Below, one piece after another: positions 50,303 through 63,779 of a stretch of 64,000 bases of DNA (the first letter of the stretch is position 1; each line of letters starts with the position of its first letter). The notes under the pieces were generated by a model. It was not told where the DNA came from, did not search any database, and was given only the letters and a program-made list of their open reading frames with translations. Where the stretch lies: NCBI GenBank assembly GCA_037074765.1, contig JBAMDO010000002.1, positions 1-64,000 of the forward strand. Direction: 5' to 3'. Made by a program: the position numbers and the translations under genes. The DNA comes from Mansonella perstans (taxonomy: Eukaryota; Nematoda; Chromadorea; Rhabditida; Onchocercidae).

Positions 50303-51680
50303 ATGAAATTTTCTTCGTTTCGTAATTATATTCGTCGTGCAATCAAACATGGAAGAAATGAAGTGAACAAAACTGAGCCATCCCGATTTACTACCTATGT
50401 AGTTAAACAATTTTTAATTCGATTAGGAAAATCAATTGGAATTTTGTCCGTACCTGTCGTATTTATTGATATTATTGGTTATCCAGCAAATATTGTCGGG
50501 TCATCAATGGAGGTTGCTTTCCCTTTCAGCTGTATTTATCTCAAGAAATTTCAGTATATTTAAAAATTATGCTAATGCTTTTATTAAGCTTTATTAAATG
50601 TTTATTGCAGATATAATCCTATGCTTTCCTGTACTATTATTTTAGTATCGTAGTATTTTAACGTGCTAGTTTTATTGACCCTACAGGTTGTCATGGATAA
50701 AACTACGGTTTGGCCTGTATTGTTCAATGATTTTTTATCATTATCTTGTTTAGCCAACATTGCATGGCAGCGACAAGAAATGGTGGAAGCGGGATATTGT
50801 TTGGTTATCACGTTTTGGTTTGCATAATCCAGAGATCGGACAAATTTACACGTTCGTGTACGCCTTTATCTGTTTTATTACTCATATTTCTTGGAGAATG
50901 TCGGGATTATAATCGTATGCTGTCGTATTTCGTCCCTTCACTTGCCTTAAAATTTATTAGATTTCAATCAGAATTCCTTGTTATAGCAAAATTATATTTT
51001 ACAGCCCACCAAATGATCCGGAAAAACGTCACATCAAACGTCTCACTGCTATAGGTGGTGACATAATTAGGTATCATATTTATTTTGAATTCTATATTAG
51101 TCCTACATTCAAGTCAAATTTGATATTTTCAGAATGAATTATATCTGTTGGAATAAAACATAAACTGACTACAATTGCTTAAAATTTAATTATTTCTTTT
51201 TGATAAATTTGGATTTCGTTCAAAATCCTTCATTTGTAGGCCAAAACGAGGACCGGATGTTATGGAAATACCAACTGGTTGCTGTTGGATGGAATCAGAC
51301 AATCCCAATAATTATTACGATAGCAGATTATACGGCCCAGTAAGTTTACAGTTCCTTTTTAATCACAAATAATTTTTGACCGAATTCAAACGAACGAACT
51401 ATCTCATTCAATTTGTCATGCCCTTTCCTGCTAGAAACTTGCTTCTCCCCCCTCAGTGGTCTTTAGTGAACACTAACTACCACTGACCACTGACCACTAT
51501 TTACTTTTATGAATAAGCTTGGAGGTACTACAGGTTTCCGAAGGATTATTAACAGCTCGAGCTACACATATTATCTGGCCTCCAAGCAGATGGCGTACCA
51601 TTAAAACAGAATTGTTCGAGCACAATACTGTTCCTATTTCGAACAGATTTTCAATCTTTGGAATAAATCTTCCATGGTGA
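50303..51680 (+). CDS. immp-2: Mitochondrial inner membrane protease subunit 2-like
   Basis: Signal-peptidase-family serine protease that removes presequences from proteins of the mitochondrial intermembrane space. Exons: 50303-50512, 50754-50857, 51005-51070, 51240-51339, 51534-51680; 208 residues, phases consistent. An N-terminal hydrophobic segment (GKSIGILSVPVVFIDIIGYP) is the membrane anchor. The catalytic serine lies in GSSMEPTLHGSD, split by the first intron, and the catalytic lysine in KRHIKRLTAIGGDIIR. They are followed by CCWMESDNPNNYYDSRLYGP and GLLTARATHIIWPPSRW, as in human IMMP2L. The N-terminal extension before the anchor (about 45 residues) is longer than in human. A broken copy of exon 1 plus upstream sequence lies in inverted orientation near 35.4-35.8 kb. 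Confidence 0.94.
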
Positions 51681-53297
51681 TTATTTATACATGTGGCACA
51701 ATAGCAATTGTAAATGGTGATGATGGTATTAATAGTGAAAAATGCCACGAGCAACGCTAAACATTCGTCCAAATCATTTCACAACGTACAAACTTAGAAA
51801 TGCACTTTTTTTTTTCAAATGGATTTCAAATGCGCAAAATTCTAGAGTTTTTATTTATTGTTGTTGAGACACATAACCATTCATTGTCTGCTAACGACAT
51901 GATAAAAACATCGGTTTTCGAAAAGAAACTCGGCATAGGAGTGACGAAACAGTACCGTGTATGTTGTTGCATAGGAGTGACCAAAACAGTACCGTGTATG
52001 TTGTTGCATAGGAGTGACCAAAACAGTACCGTGTATGTTATTGGTTACATTTCATTTTGAAATTCCCCTTGCATTGCAAATGCAACCTAGATTGATTGAA
52101 TCTGAAATCGATGACCCTCCAGAAAGTAATCTTATCATTCTACTATTTACATTATTAGCTCCTAAGCAATAATAACGGAATATCATAATTGTTCTACCGG
52201 ATATAATTCTCATTTTTTTTTCAGCGTAAATATGGCAAAATTATTAGCAGTGCTTCTGTTGTTTTTTAATATTTTTATCTTACACCGAACTAACTAACTA
52301 CAGAAATTATCAAAGAGCGTGACAATAACAATTTTGGGAACAGAAACCCACCAACCAAACAACCAATATTTATTTACAGTACGAGCCAATTGAGTTTTTC
52401 AAATTTATCCGTTAATCGTTTTTATACTACTTAAATTATTAGAAATAATAGCGGAAGCTTATAAATTGTAATCATTTGTAATGAAACTACTAAGAGTTTA
52501 CCTTAACATTATTTTACCTTATGATATAAACTCCATAGCTTTTTTTCTTTTAAAGCAAATTTTTCGAAATATTCAATTTATACAGAATTTGATTTACACA
52601 CTTTCAGTTGCATAGTACTTGAATGAATGTATTTCACACAAAATTATATATTTTCTAACCAAATATGCATCGAATAAAGCTCGAAATATATGTAAATAAT
52701 ATGCAAGTTATCGTAATAATGATATGTACAATTAAGGTATTAAGGTGTAAAGTATACATGAGAATGAGAATTTAAAACCTGAATCGCGAATTGATGAAAC
52801 ATATAAATAATGAGTAATAAGCAAAACATATCATGCTTTGTTCTATTATGACATTAGGAAATACTGCATAAATATATCACCATAATTAATTTTTTAATCA
52901 ACCAACTGAAACTGACTCCTTCTAAAACGACTGAACAATAGTAATAATCTATGAAAGTTTCTTTCACTTTCCTAAATTTATCTGAAGTTTGATGATGGTA
53001 CCTGAGCATACCCCCGCCAAATTTTCATAAAAAAATGTGGCAATTTTCATTTCGATTGATTGATTTTACGGGTTTTTTTTTTCAGAGTTTAAATTAAATC
53101 CCAAAAAGATTGAAAAATGAACTTGTAAAATAAACTTACAACATTCGCGAAAATAAAACCTATGAATTTAATAAGCATATTTCTTTTGCTTCCAAAAATA
53201 TTTTCAAATGAACAATTCCATAGTTAAAATTTCCAAAAAAAAATTGCCTAGAGATGATGAACGTTTTGAAACCAAAACGAAGAAATTCAAGTTTTGA
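51681..53297. other. Convergent intergenic region, IMMP2L / TBK1-like kinase
   Basis: About 1.6 kb of mostly AT-rich sequence containing both 3' UTRs and one short tandem repeat. A 21-codon frame near 52233 looks like a signal peptide but is too short to call. Confidence 0.45.
51933..52043. repeat. 37-bp tandem repeat, three copies
   Basis: Three copies of a unit starting GCATAGGAGTGACC and containing AACAGTACCGTGTATGTTG; the first copy is one base shorter. The plus-strand open frame across it is a by-product of the repeat. Confidence 0.95.
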
Positions 53298-55385
53298 TTA
53301 ATCTGGCATGCTAAGAAGCCATTTTTCCGTTAAATCCAAAGAAGTTGCTGCGTCGATTTTCTCCTGCCTTGCATGCTGTTCGAATTCTTTCAGTCTGAAA
53401 GTGTAGTGTAAAACAAAAGTATTATTATTAATTTTTAATTTGAAATATTCATTAAAAAAATTTCAAAGTATTAATTTATACCCAAACTAGCAATTATTGC
53501 ATAAATCTGAAACTTCGATCAGTATCAAATTTTAAAGAAATCAATCAACAGAACTGTTTTATCACATTATAAATTCAACATTTTACGTTACATAATTATT
53601 TTGTAATGATATAAGTCATTAAAGTATAAGTGATTTTAACGCAATATTAGTATTTTTATGAAATGATAATTAATAAAGGACATACAGCGCAAAAAGTTCA
53701 TCTGTGACCAATGATTCAGATTGAGCGTTGTTTGAATTTCTCTCTGCTGCTTTTTCTACAGCTTCCAAACGACACTAAAATTATTTGTAAAGTAAGAAAG
53801 CTTTACTAGAAGTTAATTTCACAATTTTATTTTCCAGATGTAAAATTGGTAAAAGTTTGTATGAGAAATACAGGAATCCAATAATTTTTCGGAAGAAATC
53901 TTATGGGAAATTTCAAAAATTTTGTCACTGATCAGATTTATTCCGTTAAAAATTAATATGGTGGATAAATTTTTACAAACAAGGAGCAAATACCTCATTG
54001 GTTTGCTCAGTGATAGCAATTAACTGCAGAGTTTCGTCTAGTTGCTTTTTCGTTTTAAAAAGTTTGTGCGATAAATCAAACATATCTCTGAAAAAATTGG
54101 CGGCAAAATTCCCAGGAGAAATTTTTTCTCATTAATTAGTCTCATTAGTCTCATTAAATTCATTAATTAGTCCAACTGTCAGTAAAATAATAATAACTAA
54201 AAACATAATATCTCCCTCATATTTCTTTCCTTTTTTTTTTTTTTTTGGGAAGACACGAGTTTCAGACAAAATGATGGAAATATTCAAATTTTGAATCAAT
54301 GAATGTTACTATTAGCCTTACATAGTAAATTTCATTTGTCATGTAAAGCTAATTTAATATTGAGAAATCATTTTATTTTTGAAAGAATTGAAGAAAAAAA
54401 ACACCAAGGATACAAAATGATTTGAAAAAAAGAGTTGAAGAAAAAAAAACAGCAATAAAAAATCTCTAATACCGTAACAAACTGACACTGCAGGAAAGAA
54501 AATCACCTTAGTAAATATCCGCTTTTGCAAAAATTGAGTACCTAGTCTAGTGAATGAGGATCTTAAGTCTAAAGTTGATAAAATGTGCTTAATTTCTGGC
54601 AAAATTTAACAAGTCATAAAATTCGGATTGCAAAAAAAAAAAAACAAAGAAAGATAAAACTTACCTAGCTATCATTTCCAAAGGTTCCATGAAAATATCA
54701 CTAAATTGCTTCAATTTCTGATCATAATTTCTCACCATTTTTTCATAGGAATTCAATAAATATTTCCTGAAAAACAAGCAGTTTTCTAAAATAAATATTG
54801 AATGAAGAAGAAATTCGAGAAAAACTTTTATTTCTCTCTCTCAGCCGACTTTTCTAGATGACAAAGACAATCAGTAGCAAGATAGAACTAATTTTCCAAA
54901 AACTTTTCCACATAAGGACAGAATAAAAATTTTGTATACCAAAAATACGAAATGACAGAATTCAGAAAACGTAACTGATCAAAATGCTATGAGCTAAATA
55001 ATATGGAACAGAACTCATAATATTGGAAAGTAACAAAATTGAAGCATGTTTGAAATTATTGCATTTATTAACATTCAAGAACAATCTAATGCTTAAAGAA
55101 ACTTACCTATCAGTTTTCATTTGTAGATCTTTTTCTGAAGCATTATTACATGGTGGAAATTTCTGAAAGTAAAAAAATACAGCTGAATGTTTTTGTGTCG
55201 AAGTATATGACAATGCTTAATAAGTAAGAGTTTGTATAAGTGTTTAAGTTATACAAACTTTTGTATAACTTAAACATCATAGAGAAATACCTAAGTAAAC
55301 GAAGACTTTTTTGAAAACACAACTAGCATTTTAATATATATGCAATACAGAAGTTAATGAAAATATACAGCATTGTAATTTAATA

Positions 55386-55444
<59 letters not shown>

Positions 55445-58400
55445 CCATGAGCATACTTATTATATCAAAATAATAAACAAACCACAATTGCTTCAAGTTC
55501 AACTTTCAAGGTTGGCTCTTTTGCGATATGTTTCGAATCAATAATAGCGATACGTTCATCAAATTGTTGCAATACAGCGCATATCCATTTTACTGCCTCT
55601 GCAAATGTTTCCAGAAATATTAAAGAAATTTCCGTCATATCCAATAAAAACCACAATGAAATTTCTTTTGGTTTCCTTTTAAATATAAAATCCATTTTTC
55701 AAGTTCTTTGATAACATTAAAATTCATAAAGCTCGTTCACTACTGTTACTGTAATGATAACCTATCTGGTTCTAATGCATGAATGGACTTATCATGGACA
55801 ATCGCCTTATCGATTCCATCCAGCAAGAATACCATTTATTTCCAACACCAATTCTTATTAAGAATACATTAACTAATTTTCTAATAATTTGAAATTTTTG
55901 AAAAATTTTGACCAAGAAAATTGCAAAGTTAATCTTGATGTAATCTCTTGGTCATGAGACTTGCATACACGATGTGTTCGACAAGTTATCATGCCACAAA
56001 TGTCAAAAAATCAGTCACGCTAAACTATCTGGTAATAGTGGTGAATACGAGCATTATTTTTGAAATATCATCAGTTACAATATGCAATAATGATTTCAAA
56101 TACGCATGTTTCAAAATGAAACAATGAAAACAAAGTGACGACCTCTGATAAAATCCATTTCTCGTGCAACCGAGAGTGCGTTATTTTCCACTGCTTTACG
56201 TTCTTCAGCCGTTTCTTTGTTCAACGCTATTGCTGTCGATAGTAAACGTAGCTGTTTTGCTAAATGACTTGCAAAATTGCAATCATGCGTTAAAATCTCA
56301 GCTTCTTTTAATAATTTAGCATATATTGCACGCAAAATTCGAATAACATTCAGTACTGTATCCTGTAATTCATACGTCTGGCGTTCCACGCTTAACGTAC
56401 TCGCGGCCGCAAGTTTCATCTCATCGAAGGTTGGCTGATGATTGCATAGCGAAAACGGTGAATGAACTGAAAATGTTATCAAATTTAGATTCATCATGAA
56501 TGTATCAAAACATTTATTCCTTCTTTACCCCATCGGAACCGGAAGAATTACGCTGTTACATGACATTTACACATCGAACAAAGTATTCATAAGGATGGAT
56601 AGCGAAAGAGTAGAAACGGACATGAATTGACTAAAAACAGAGAAATTAATGTTCTATCGATAGTTAAAGTTATCAATAGAGTGCATGTAATTCGTATATT
56701 ACATCAGGTCGGAATATAAAACAGGAAAAAAAAGGAAAAACAGCCCACTCGTTAGTTCCGGTAATTTGATCGGCAAAGCATAAGTTCCATTTTTCTGCAG
56801 TCCCATAACGATAATATCAGAACAGCGATTAATCAAATCTATAGGAAATGGAGATGACTTATAGATAATCGCGGAGCCAGCTGGAAGTGTTAACAAACAG
56901 ATAAGATCATGCGCTGGCATATCATCCTTCATATAAACATCAAAGTAGGACCTGGAAGCATACAAGGATCAAATTTTCTTGAGATAACAAAAAGTTGCAG
57001 GCAGGTTCTTGTTTTGGAACCTAAATGTTTCTCTTGAAAAATCGAAATCTTCGAGAAAATGATTTTGAAGTGATGACATCCAAAATCCTACCTCTCGAAA
57101 TGAACAGCAGATGAAGTATCAAAATATTCCTCTAGGCACATAAGATTCATCTTAAGAACACGTATTCGTTTTAAATTTAATAGCTCTTTGCACATTTCAT
57201 CAAATTCATCGAACGTTAAACGAGATGCTTGATCCTTATCAAAAAGATGCCGAATAAATTCACCGAGAATCCGACGAAAACTCCTGAAAAACATAACTGT
57301 TCAGTTCATATCAATAACTGCTATTCTCATATCGGAAAAAACTGTATATTTGCATGCAAATATCATCCTGCAATTCAAAATAGCTCCGCGTATTTGTCAG
57401 TCTTCAAGTAAATTTCGGCTGCATTTTCTCAATTGATCAGTAAATTGCTTCTAACAATTTTCTAATTTACTTTTCCGACAATAAAGGAACAATTATACCT
57501 ACGTAAAAGATACACAGAGATAAAAGGTAAGCTCACTTGGGATATAAGCAACGTCCCTTCGGAAAATCTTTCTGCCATTGAAATTGACCGGTTTCACCCG
57601 CTCTACCAAATATGGCATCTGATGGTCGACTAACCATCATATCATACATCCCACGCATGTTTGCTGTTCCTAAAAGACAATCGGAAGAAAAAAATGAACT
57701 TTTATCTCTGAAAAAAGCCAAAACATTTTGGTTAGGAAATATGCTTCACTGAAATATTACGATCAGAATAAATGTCAAATGGCTTAAAAAAGAAGCTTAA
57801 CGAAAAAAATCATTTACAATTCTAATTTAGAATGGCAAATACTGATCTCGAGTATATAGTTTTACAGCTTCAGTCTATTATACAATTTAATTCAAGCTTA
57901 CCTTCTGCTGGTACAAAAGGCAAAATTCCGGTTGCACATTCGAATAACGTACAACCTACTGACCAAAGGTCACATTCATCTTTTGTATATGATAAGTCCG
58001 ATGTTTCCCGCACAAAATTAGCTGTCGAACATTCATTCTATAAAACAAACCACATTCAAATAAAATTAGGCAATAATAATGAAATATTTAACCTTAATTT
58101 ATGTAGCACTGAAGGCGACAATTCAAACAATGTTTCAATATGCAATTATTAGATTTTATTGAATCTTTGTCAAGCAGCAAATGAGTGAGTACTTTATATC
58201 ACAGTATTCAAAAATCATTTTACGCATATATGAAAAGAAGGAAAGAATAAGTGATAGCAACTCACAAGATAACCTGGTGTACCACAAATGGAATGCAAAG
58301 GCTCCAAGTTATCGCTAAGAAATCGTGAACCACCAAAATCACATAATTTGAAGATCGTCCTAACAAGAAAAAACCGAAAAATTTTATGCCAAATATGGAT

Positions 58401-59819
58401 GATGCAAAATATGGATAAGTATTCAAGGTCCTGAGAACTGCAAAAGTTAAAAAAAAAAAAAAAAAAAAAAAAAACATTTTTTGAGATTTTTTGAGTGAAG
58501 AATCTACCTTCCAGATTTACGGAAGATTAATAAGTTTTCAGGTTTTACATCTCGATGTGCAATCTTTCTGTCATTCAAATATGACAATCCTTTTTCTGAA
58601 AAAGCATATTACATCTTCTGTTCTGAAAAGAAAAAAATTCACGTTTAGTTCAGTGGATGGAAGGAATGTAGGCACGCTTACGTTGGAAATAGAAGCATGT
58701 TACATCCATCAGCATGCTTGATGAAATTATGCATGAAGTGATGCTAAGCAAAAGAAAATATTAAGCACGAAAAACTAAAAGGAAATTAGGCGAAGAGAAC
58801 ATAGCTGTAAGAGGGAACAATAAAGTGAACCAAAATAAACGCAAATTTTAAAGGATATTAATGGCAAGGAAACAATTTGATGTAGTATGAAACGGAATAA
58901 AGTGCAAGAATGTACAATAGAAAAATGAAGAAGGAATTGAAAGATACCAAGATTATCAATTAACTGCAATAGAATTTGATACGATAGGCCAAACATATTT
59001 TCCAATTTCCTCAATTCATCTCGTACACTACCATCAGCCAATTCCATTATTAGCACCATTTGTTGAGCTTCATTAGTGTCCTAAAAAAATTCTAATATGA
59101 TGAAATTTTATTTTGAATCCATTAGGAATAGAGAAATAAAAAGTTCTAAACATATTAAAAATGTTAAAGTGTGATTTTCTTTTTTTTCTGCTAAGCAAAC
59201 AAGCAAAATAAAAAAGTCCGCTTAAAAATCTGCTTAAATAAGTATTTCATATGCACTCTAACTCTGATTTTGATTTAAGATTAGTCTAGTGAGAATGATA
59301 ACGTACCGTTTGATTAAGCGTATCACAAGCAATAAATCTGACAATATACGGAGAATCTATTTGTTGCAAAATTTCAATTTCACGAGCATGTTGCTTACTG
59401 TTGAATTTACTATTGATTTTGATTGCCACAAATTCACCTGTTTCCTGGTTTCGACCTTTGTGAACCTATCAATTGAAGGTATTAATTATTATATCGAAAA
59501 ATGAAATACCATAAGCATTTTCAAACTCACTAGACTAAATTGAAATAATAAACATTATAAGAATATCCTTCGATAATACTGTGTCACCTCATCCATTTCG
59601 AAATATTTTAAAAGATAAATCCAAAAATAACGTTCGTCGCATAGTATAATTTTGCATATAAAGCATATCTAACATCCAAATATTGAATTCTGTATTCCTA
59701 ATTTCAAAAATCTCAATTTCATCATTTACCCTTCCAAAGCCTCCATTTCCAATCAGATCGATGCTACGTTCATGCCAGAAAAATTTATTCGTATATTGTA
59801 TACCTTTCGAAGGCTCCAT
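53298..59819 (-). CDS. TBK1/IKK-epsilon-like serine/threonine kinase
   Basis: IKK-related kinase; in other animals these act in innate signalling and selective autophagy. Sixteen minus-strand exons, 701 residues, phases consistent: 59730-59819, 59307-59465, 58948-59080, 58508-58595, 58266-58359, 57902-58037, 57537-57669, 57092-57283, 56749-56951, 56143-56466, 55483-55598, 55107-55162, 54665-54766, 53994-54087, 53686-53774, 53298-53394. Kinase motifs: Gly loop LIGNGGFGR; VAIK lysine (GEFVAIKINS); HRD in IAHRDVKPENLL; DFG in FKLCDFGGSR; GTPGYL; DECDLWSVGCTLFECATGIL. The kinase domain ends near FIRHLF.KDQASRLTF. After it comes a ubiquitin-like region (about residues 300-410) and a long helical scaffold (from HSPFSLCNHQPTFDEM to the stop), matching the TBK1 plan of about 729 residues. 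I chose the ATG at 59819 because it sits about 20 residues before the Gly loop, after an acceptor. Confidence 0.9.
55387..55443. repeat. (AC)n microsatellite in an intron of the TBK1-like gene
   Basis: About 28 uninterrupted CA/AC units, inside the intron between 55162 and 55483. Confidence 0.98.
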
Positions 59820-62800
59820 CCATTCAGTACCTGTAAAATAACTTTTCCAAATGCTTTTTGTATGATTCAACTTTCATCTATAAAATAACTTTTTAAAATG
59901 CTTTTGTATGATTCAACTTTCTTCAAGTAATTGTTTTTTGTATCTGCATCAGAAAATGTAAGTAAAATAAACTTCGAAATAATTCAGAATTCTGAAATTC
60001 TACCCTGAATGCAATATAAATTCTTAGCAAGTAGCAAACAGCTCAGATGTTGACAAAGGGAATAAGTAAATTTGAGTATTTGAAAAAAATATTACTGTTC
60101 AATCAGCATGAACTCAACTATGTTATTACTAAAGAGAGTATTAAAAAATAATTGCCTAGTAATTAATTGATCAAATAGGTTGACAACTAATAGATATTAC
60201 ATTAATCATTAATAGTGACATATGTCTTCTTTTATCAGCAATAACAGTCAAAACCAACAAGAAACGATGGATATGAGATACTATTAAATATCCTCTTATG
60301 TTCCTATTTCTTACGAATTTCAATTTCCAAAAACTATCGTTTCTGAAAATTCTTTTCTTAGTTTTCAAAAATCGGATACTCTTCTATTAGTTTTCTATTC
60401 CTTCATTGTTTTTGCTCGAATCGTTCATCATTTCGTCTTTGAAAAAAACTCGCCAATCATATAACTATTCCATCATAAGACACTGATCATACAATTTGAA
60501 ATCAGACTGAGTTAAACAACTTGAATGTGACAGAAATCGATGGATGCATTTGCGCTTCAAATAGCAATATATTTCGCTAAATGAATAAAAAAATCGATTA
60601 ATCAATCAATTATTCTCCAATTGTTACCATCTCTCTGTATGTCACTCGCTTCAAAAATTAACTTATCAAACTTATCACTAATACCGGTAGAACGGAAGAG
60701 GATAGAAACCGGTTATATGCATGGATTAAGAAATCAGAGCGTTAATAAGTGAAGAGAAAGCCGGAATGATAAGACACTGATAAAAAGAATAGTAGAACAT
60801 TGGTAGTTGGAATGACAAAACGCTGGTGATAAGAATGATAGTATGTTGATAGTTGGAATGATAAGCCGCTGACAGTAAGAAAAAACGTAACTTCCGATGA
60901 ACCACCGCCACTTTCGAATGAACAGAGCAGATGCACCGCGAACAAGCATATCGATTGCAAACCATATTTCACGTCCCATTTCTGTAAGAACCGCAATTTA
61001 AATTGATTTGAAGTGACTTAAAATAAATGAGTCGCTTCGTGTCAGCATAAAATCGTTTACGTTTGGATGGCGAAATTACCAGTGATTCGTGATTCATCAG
61101 TTCTGATTGTTTGAGCTTGATCGAAAAAAATGAAAATACAAAATTACAACGAATGCTAAAATTCGATCGATCATCACTCTTACGATACTAAACATACAGT
61201 GCAAACCAATAGATAAGACTGTTGATGATATCAGTTGATGACCTTAAATGACCAATGACCAACATTGATATGTATTTAAAAAAATCGACTAGTAATACAA
61301 ACTTTTCTTATTTTTTTAAGCGATTTGGAGACCGGAATTATCAACTTTTCTCATATTTACATATAATAAAAATAAAAGTGTGGAGAAAGTATAATTCGAA
61401 AGCACAAAATTAAATTTATTCTAAATTTCTGAAATGTTTTATATTTTGTGGGTTAATTTTCGAGAAATTTCAGATTGAAAATTTGAACTTTAACATTTTA
61501 AAAAAGTTGTAATTTATAAATGCAAGACAGAGCATGCGGAATGTAGTACAGCTTGCCCGGAAATATGTAATGGATGACTGCAAAAATGTATGGATGGTTG
61601 TTCTTCAAAGGATGATTACTGTTGGATCTTGACATATGCATCCCCAAAAATAGTTGCTACAGTAAATTTATAAATGAATTGAAATATGTCTCTTACGTAA
61701 AGAGTAGTCAAGACTTTTGATTTGTGAGGAAGAATAATCTTCAGAACTCTTCCAAAATTTTACTTATATATATTCATAAAATTCATTAAGAAATCATTAT
61801 TTAATATAAGTATGTTGAAAGAACAAAGAAAAATCAATAAAATCAAGAAAAATCAATTTAAGTTTGATTGTTTTAATCAAGTCAACAGCATTTACAGTAT
61901 TAATTTTATTATATTTTACGGGAAAATAGAAAAAACAAATTGCAGTATCAAGAGAATGCCCTGAAAATAAAGTGTATCGAACATTCGGAATATCATCAGG
62001 AAATCTATGGTAGGAGGGAATAAACGGAATGTAGTGATTATATGAAAGGATATTTCTGCAAATAGCTTATACAATGGAAGGAAAAGTTGGAGAGTGAGTA
62101 AGTTTTCCCAATTATAGTACTTATCGAATATTAAAAGTTTCCAAAATTAAAATCAATCGATCAACAAATCGCCCATAGAATTTTTATAAGTACTATAATA
62201 ATCTAAAATATATTATCAGATTCCTGGAAATCGTGCAATTATTTACTTTTCATGAATAGCTGGATTAAATTTCACTGAAACATAACAGAGTAAAAATGTT
62301 CCGAAAAACTAATAGTTCAATTAATCAAGTACTGGCCGAATTAATTAGCGATTTGTAAAATAACTGGTAATTTTGAAATCACTAATTCTTTTTTTAAAAC
62401 TTTCATTTTAAAAAACATCAAAAGAAACAAAAAAAAAGAAGGAAAAATGACAAAATTATGTAAGTGCTGCAAATGTTTACATATTTTAGCATCGAAAAAA
62501 ATAAAATTTAAAAAAAATTTCAAAATTGTCAATTATTTTACAAAGTGTTAATTAGTTCTGCCAGTTTTTTCACACTATGAGATTCTTCCCAAATCTCTTT
62601 ATTCTTTATCATATTTATTATATTTTCACTATAATATTAGATAATTGAAAGAAAAATTTCACAAAAATCAAGTTTTTGTTTTTTGAAATGAATTCACAAG
62701 TCAAATTCTGAATACTGATCTTGCAAATAAGAGAATGAATAAATAATAATAAAGGGGAAAATAGAACAGATGAACGAACGTATCGCACAATTTTAAGAAT

Positions 62801-62820
62801 AAATAATGGCTACCAAATTA
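59820..62820. other. Upstream region of the TBK1-like gene, no resolved gene
   Basis: About 3 kb of AT-rich DNA. A minus-strand open stretch at 60890-60985 after a CTTACAG acceptor reads EMGREIWFAIDMLVRGASAL and could be an exon of an unidentified gene together with the candidate exon at 62825-62960. No homology is recognisable and no start or stop was tied to it. Confidence 0.4.
60757..60890. repeat. Diverged tandem repeat, about 45-bp unit
   Basis: Nearly three copies beginning GGAATGATAAG / GGAATGACAAAAC / GGAATGATAAGCC, each with a GATAAGAATGATA-like or GAATAGTA block and ending TGGTAGTT or TGATAGTT. All minus-strand frames stay open over it, giving serine/isoleucine/histidine-rich repeat peptides. 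Confidence 0.75.
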
Positions 62821-62824
62821 ATTA

Positions 62825-62960
62825 CCTTGAGACAACAGTTTTCATCGGATACATCGTAAACGGCCATAAAGTTCCATCGTTCCGCGTTAAGCTTGATTGC
62901 GTATTGATTCCTCGTCTCTTCTGTGCCGTTAAGTATGCCTTTGATTTTTGTTCGTTTAAT
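62825..62960 (-). other. Candidate exon of an unidentified minus-strand gene
   Basis: The minus strand is open in more than one frame and ends in a good donor (CTCAAG/GTAATT). One frame reads KIKGILNGTEETRNQYAIKL and then NAERWNFMAVYDVSDENC. GC content is higher than in the flanks, which suggests coding sequence. Family not recognised; partner exons not established. Confidence 0.4.
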
Positions 62961-63608
62961 CTTTTGACTGATTAATTAAGAAAGGCAAATTATCCAATTG
63001 CAAGAATGTTTACGGACTTAGTAGTGAAGTTTATAAGTTTATGCAAAAATGAATAACAAAGGTGGAAAAGTAAAGTGAATAATTAATTCTCCAGGGGAAA
63101 TTCTAGAGAATTTTTATAAATATCCAACATGAAGCTTCGGAATTTAAAATTTTCAAAGATCTTTTTTGTATTTCTTGAAAAATCTCAATGCATTTTCCAA
63201 AATATCTGGCATGAAAATAATTCTCAGATAATGTTTTCTGTTTCTCTCGCAAACTAAATTTCATTCTCATATCAGAAGAAATTTGCAAGTTTAAATTGTT
63301 GACATGGTAGACGGAATTACTCTATGGTCGTTGGGATAGGAAATGAAACTAATTTCGATCCCGTTAGCGTAATGCTTCTGTCACTTGTGTGATCTAATTG
63401 TTTCTTACTATACTTTAAAAATAAAACGTACCATTTTATTTATTGCCAGATAAAATGTTACCGTTTTATTTCGTTTTAACTAATCAGATAAGCATATTTA
63501 GAATTAGCTAATAATCTGATATTTAACGATTTATGCGTGCTAAAAGGCTGTTGGCTTCTGGCTTTACAGAAATTACGATTTTTTATATTTTGAATGGTAG
63601 AATAATTC

Positions 63609-63779
63609 ATGGCGTTAACTACTGCTTTTCAGATTATGTTGCCTTGCATCCATTTTCCAAAACATCTTCCATCTTTACCATGTTACTTTGGTATACGTTA
63701 TGGATCATCGGTCACAGCCGCACCAGGTCGTATCTATTCACAGAGACACTTATTTGAAGTGAAAAAGACCATGATGAAG
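63609..63779 (+). CDS. Candidate 5' exon of an unidentified gene running out of the window
   Basis: The frame from ATG 63609 reads MALTTAFQIMLPCIHFPKHL, continues through YGSSVTAAPGRIYSQRHLFE, and ends at a GT donor after AAG 63779 in phase 0. An acceptor (CTTTTCAG) at 63632 inside the frame means the true start could lie further upstream. The basic, hydroxylated N-terminus could be a mitochondrial presequence, but this is a guess. A short in-frame ATG exon candidate at 63900-63941 (MAPELYVASLALQL, then GTAAAA) follows. No family recognised. Confidence 0.45.

Noticed and set aside
51800..52060. 86-codon plus-strand frame
   Set aside because: Mostly translation of the 37-bp tandem repeat.
60726..60996. 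Three overlapping minus-strand frames rich in Ser, Ile and His
   Set aside because: They read through a 45-bp tandem repeat; only the segment at 60890-60985 might be an exon.
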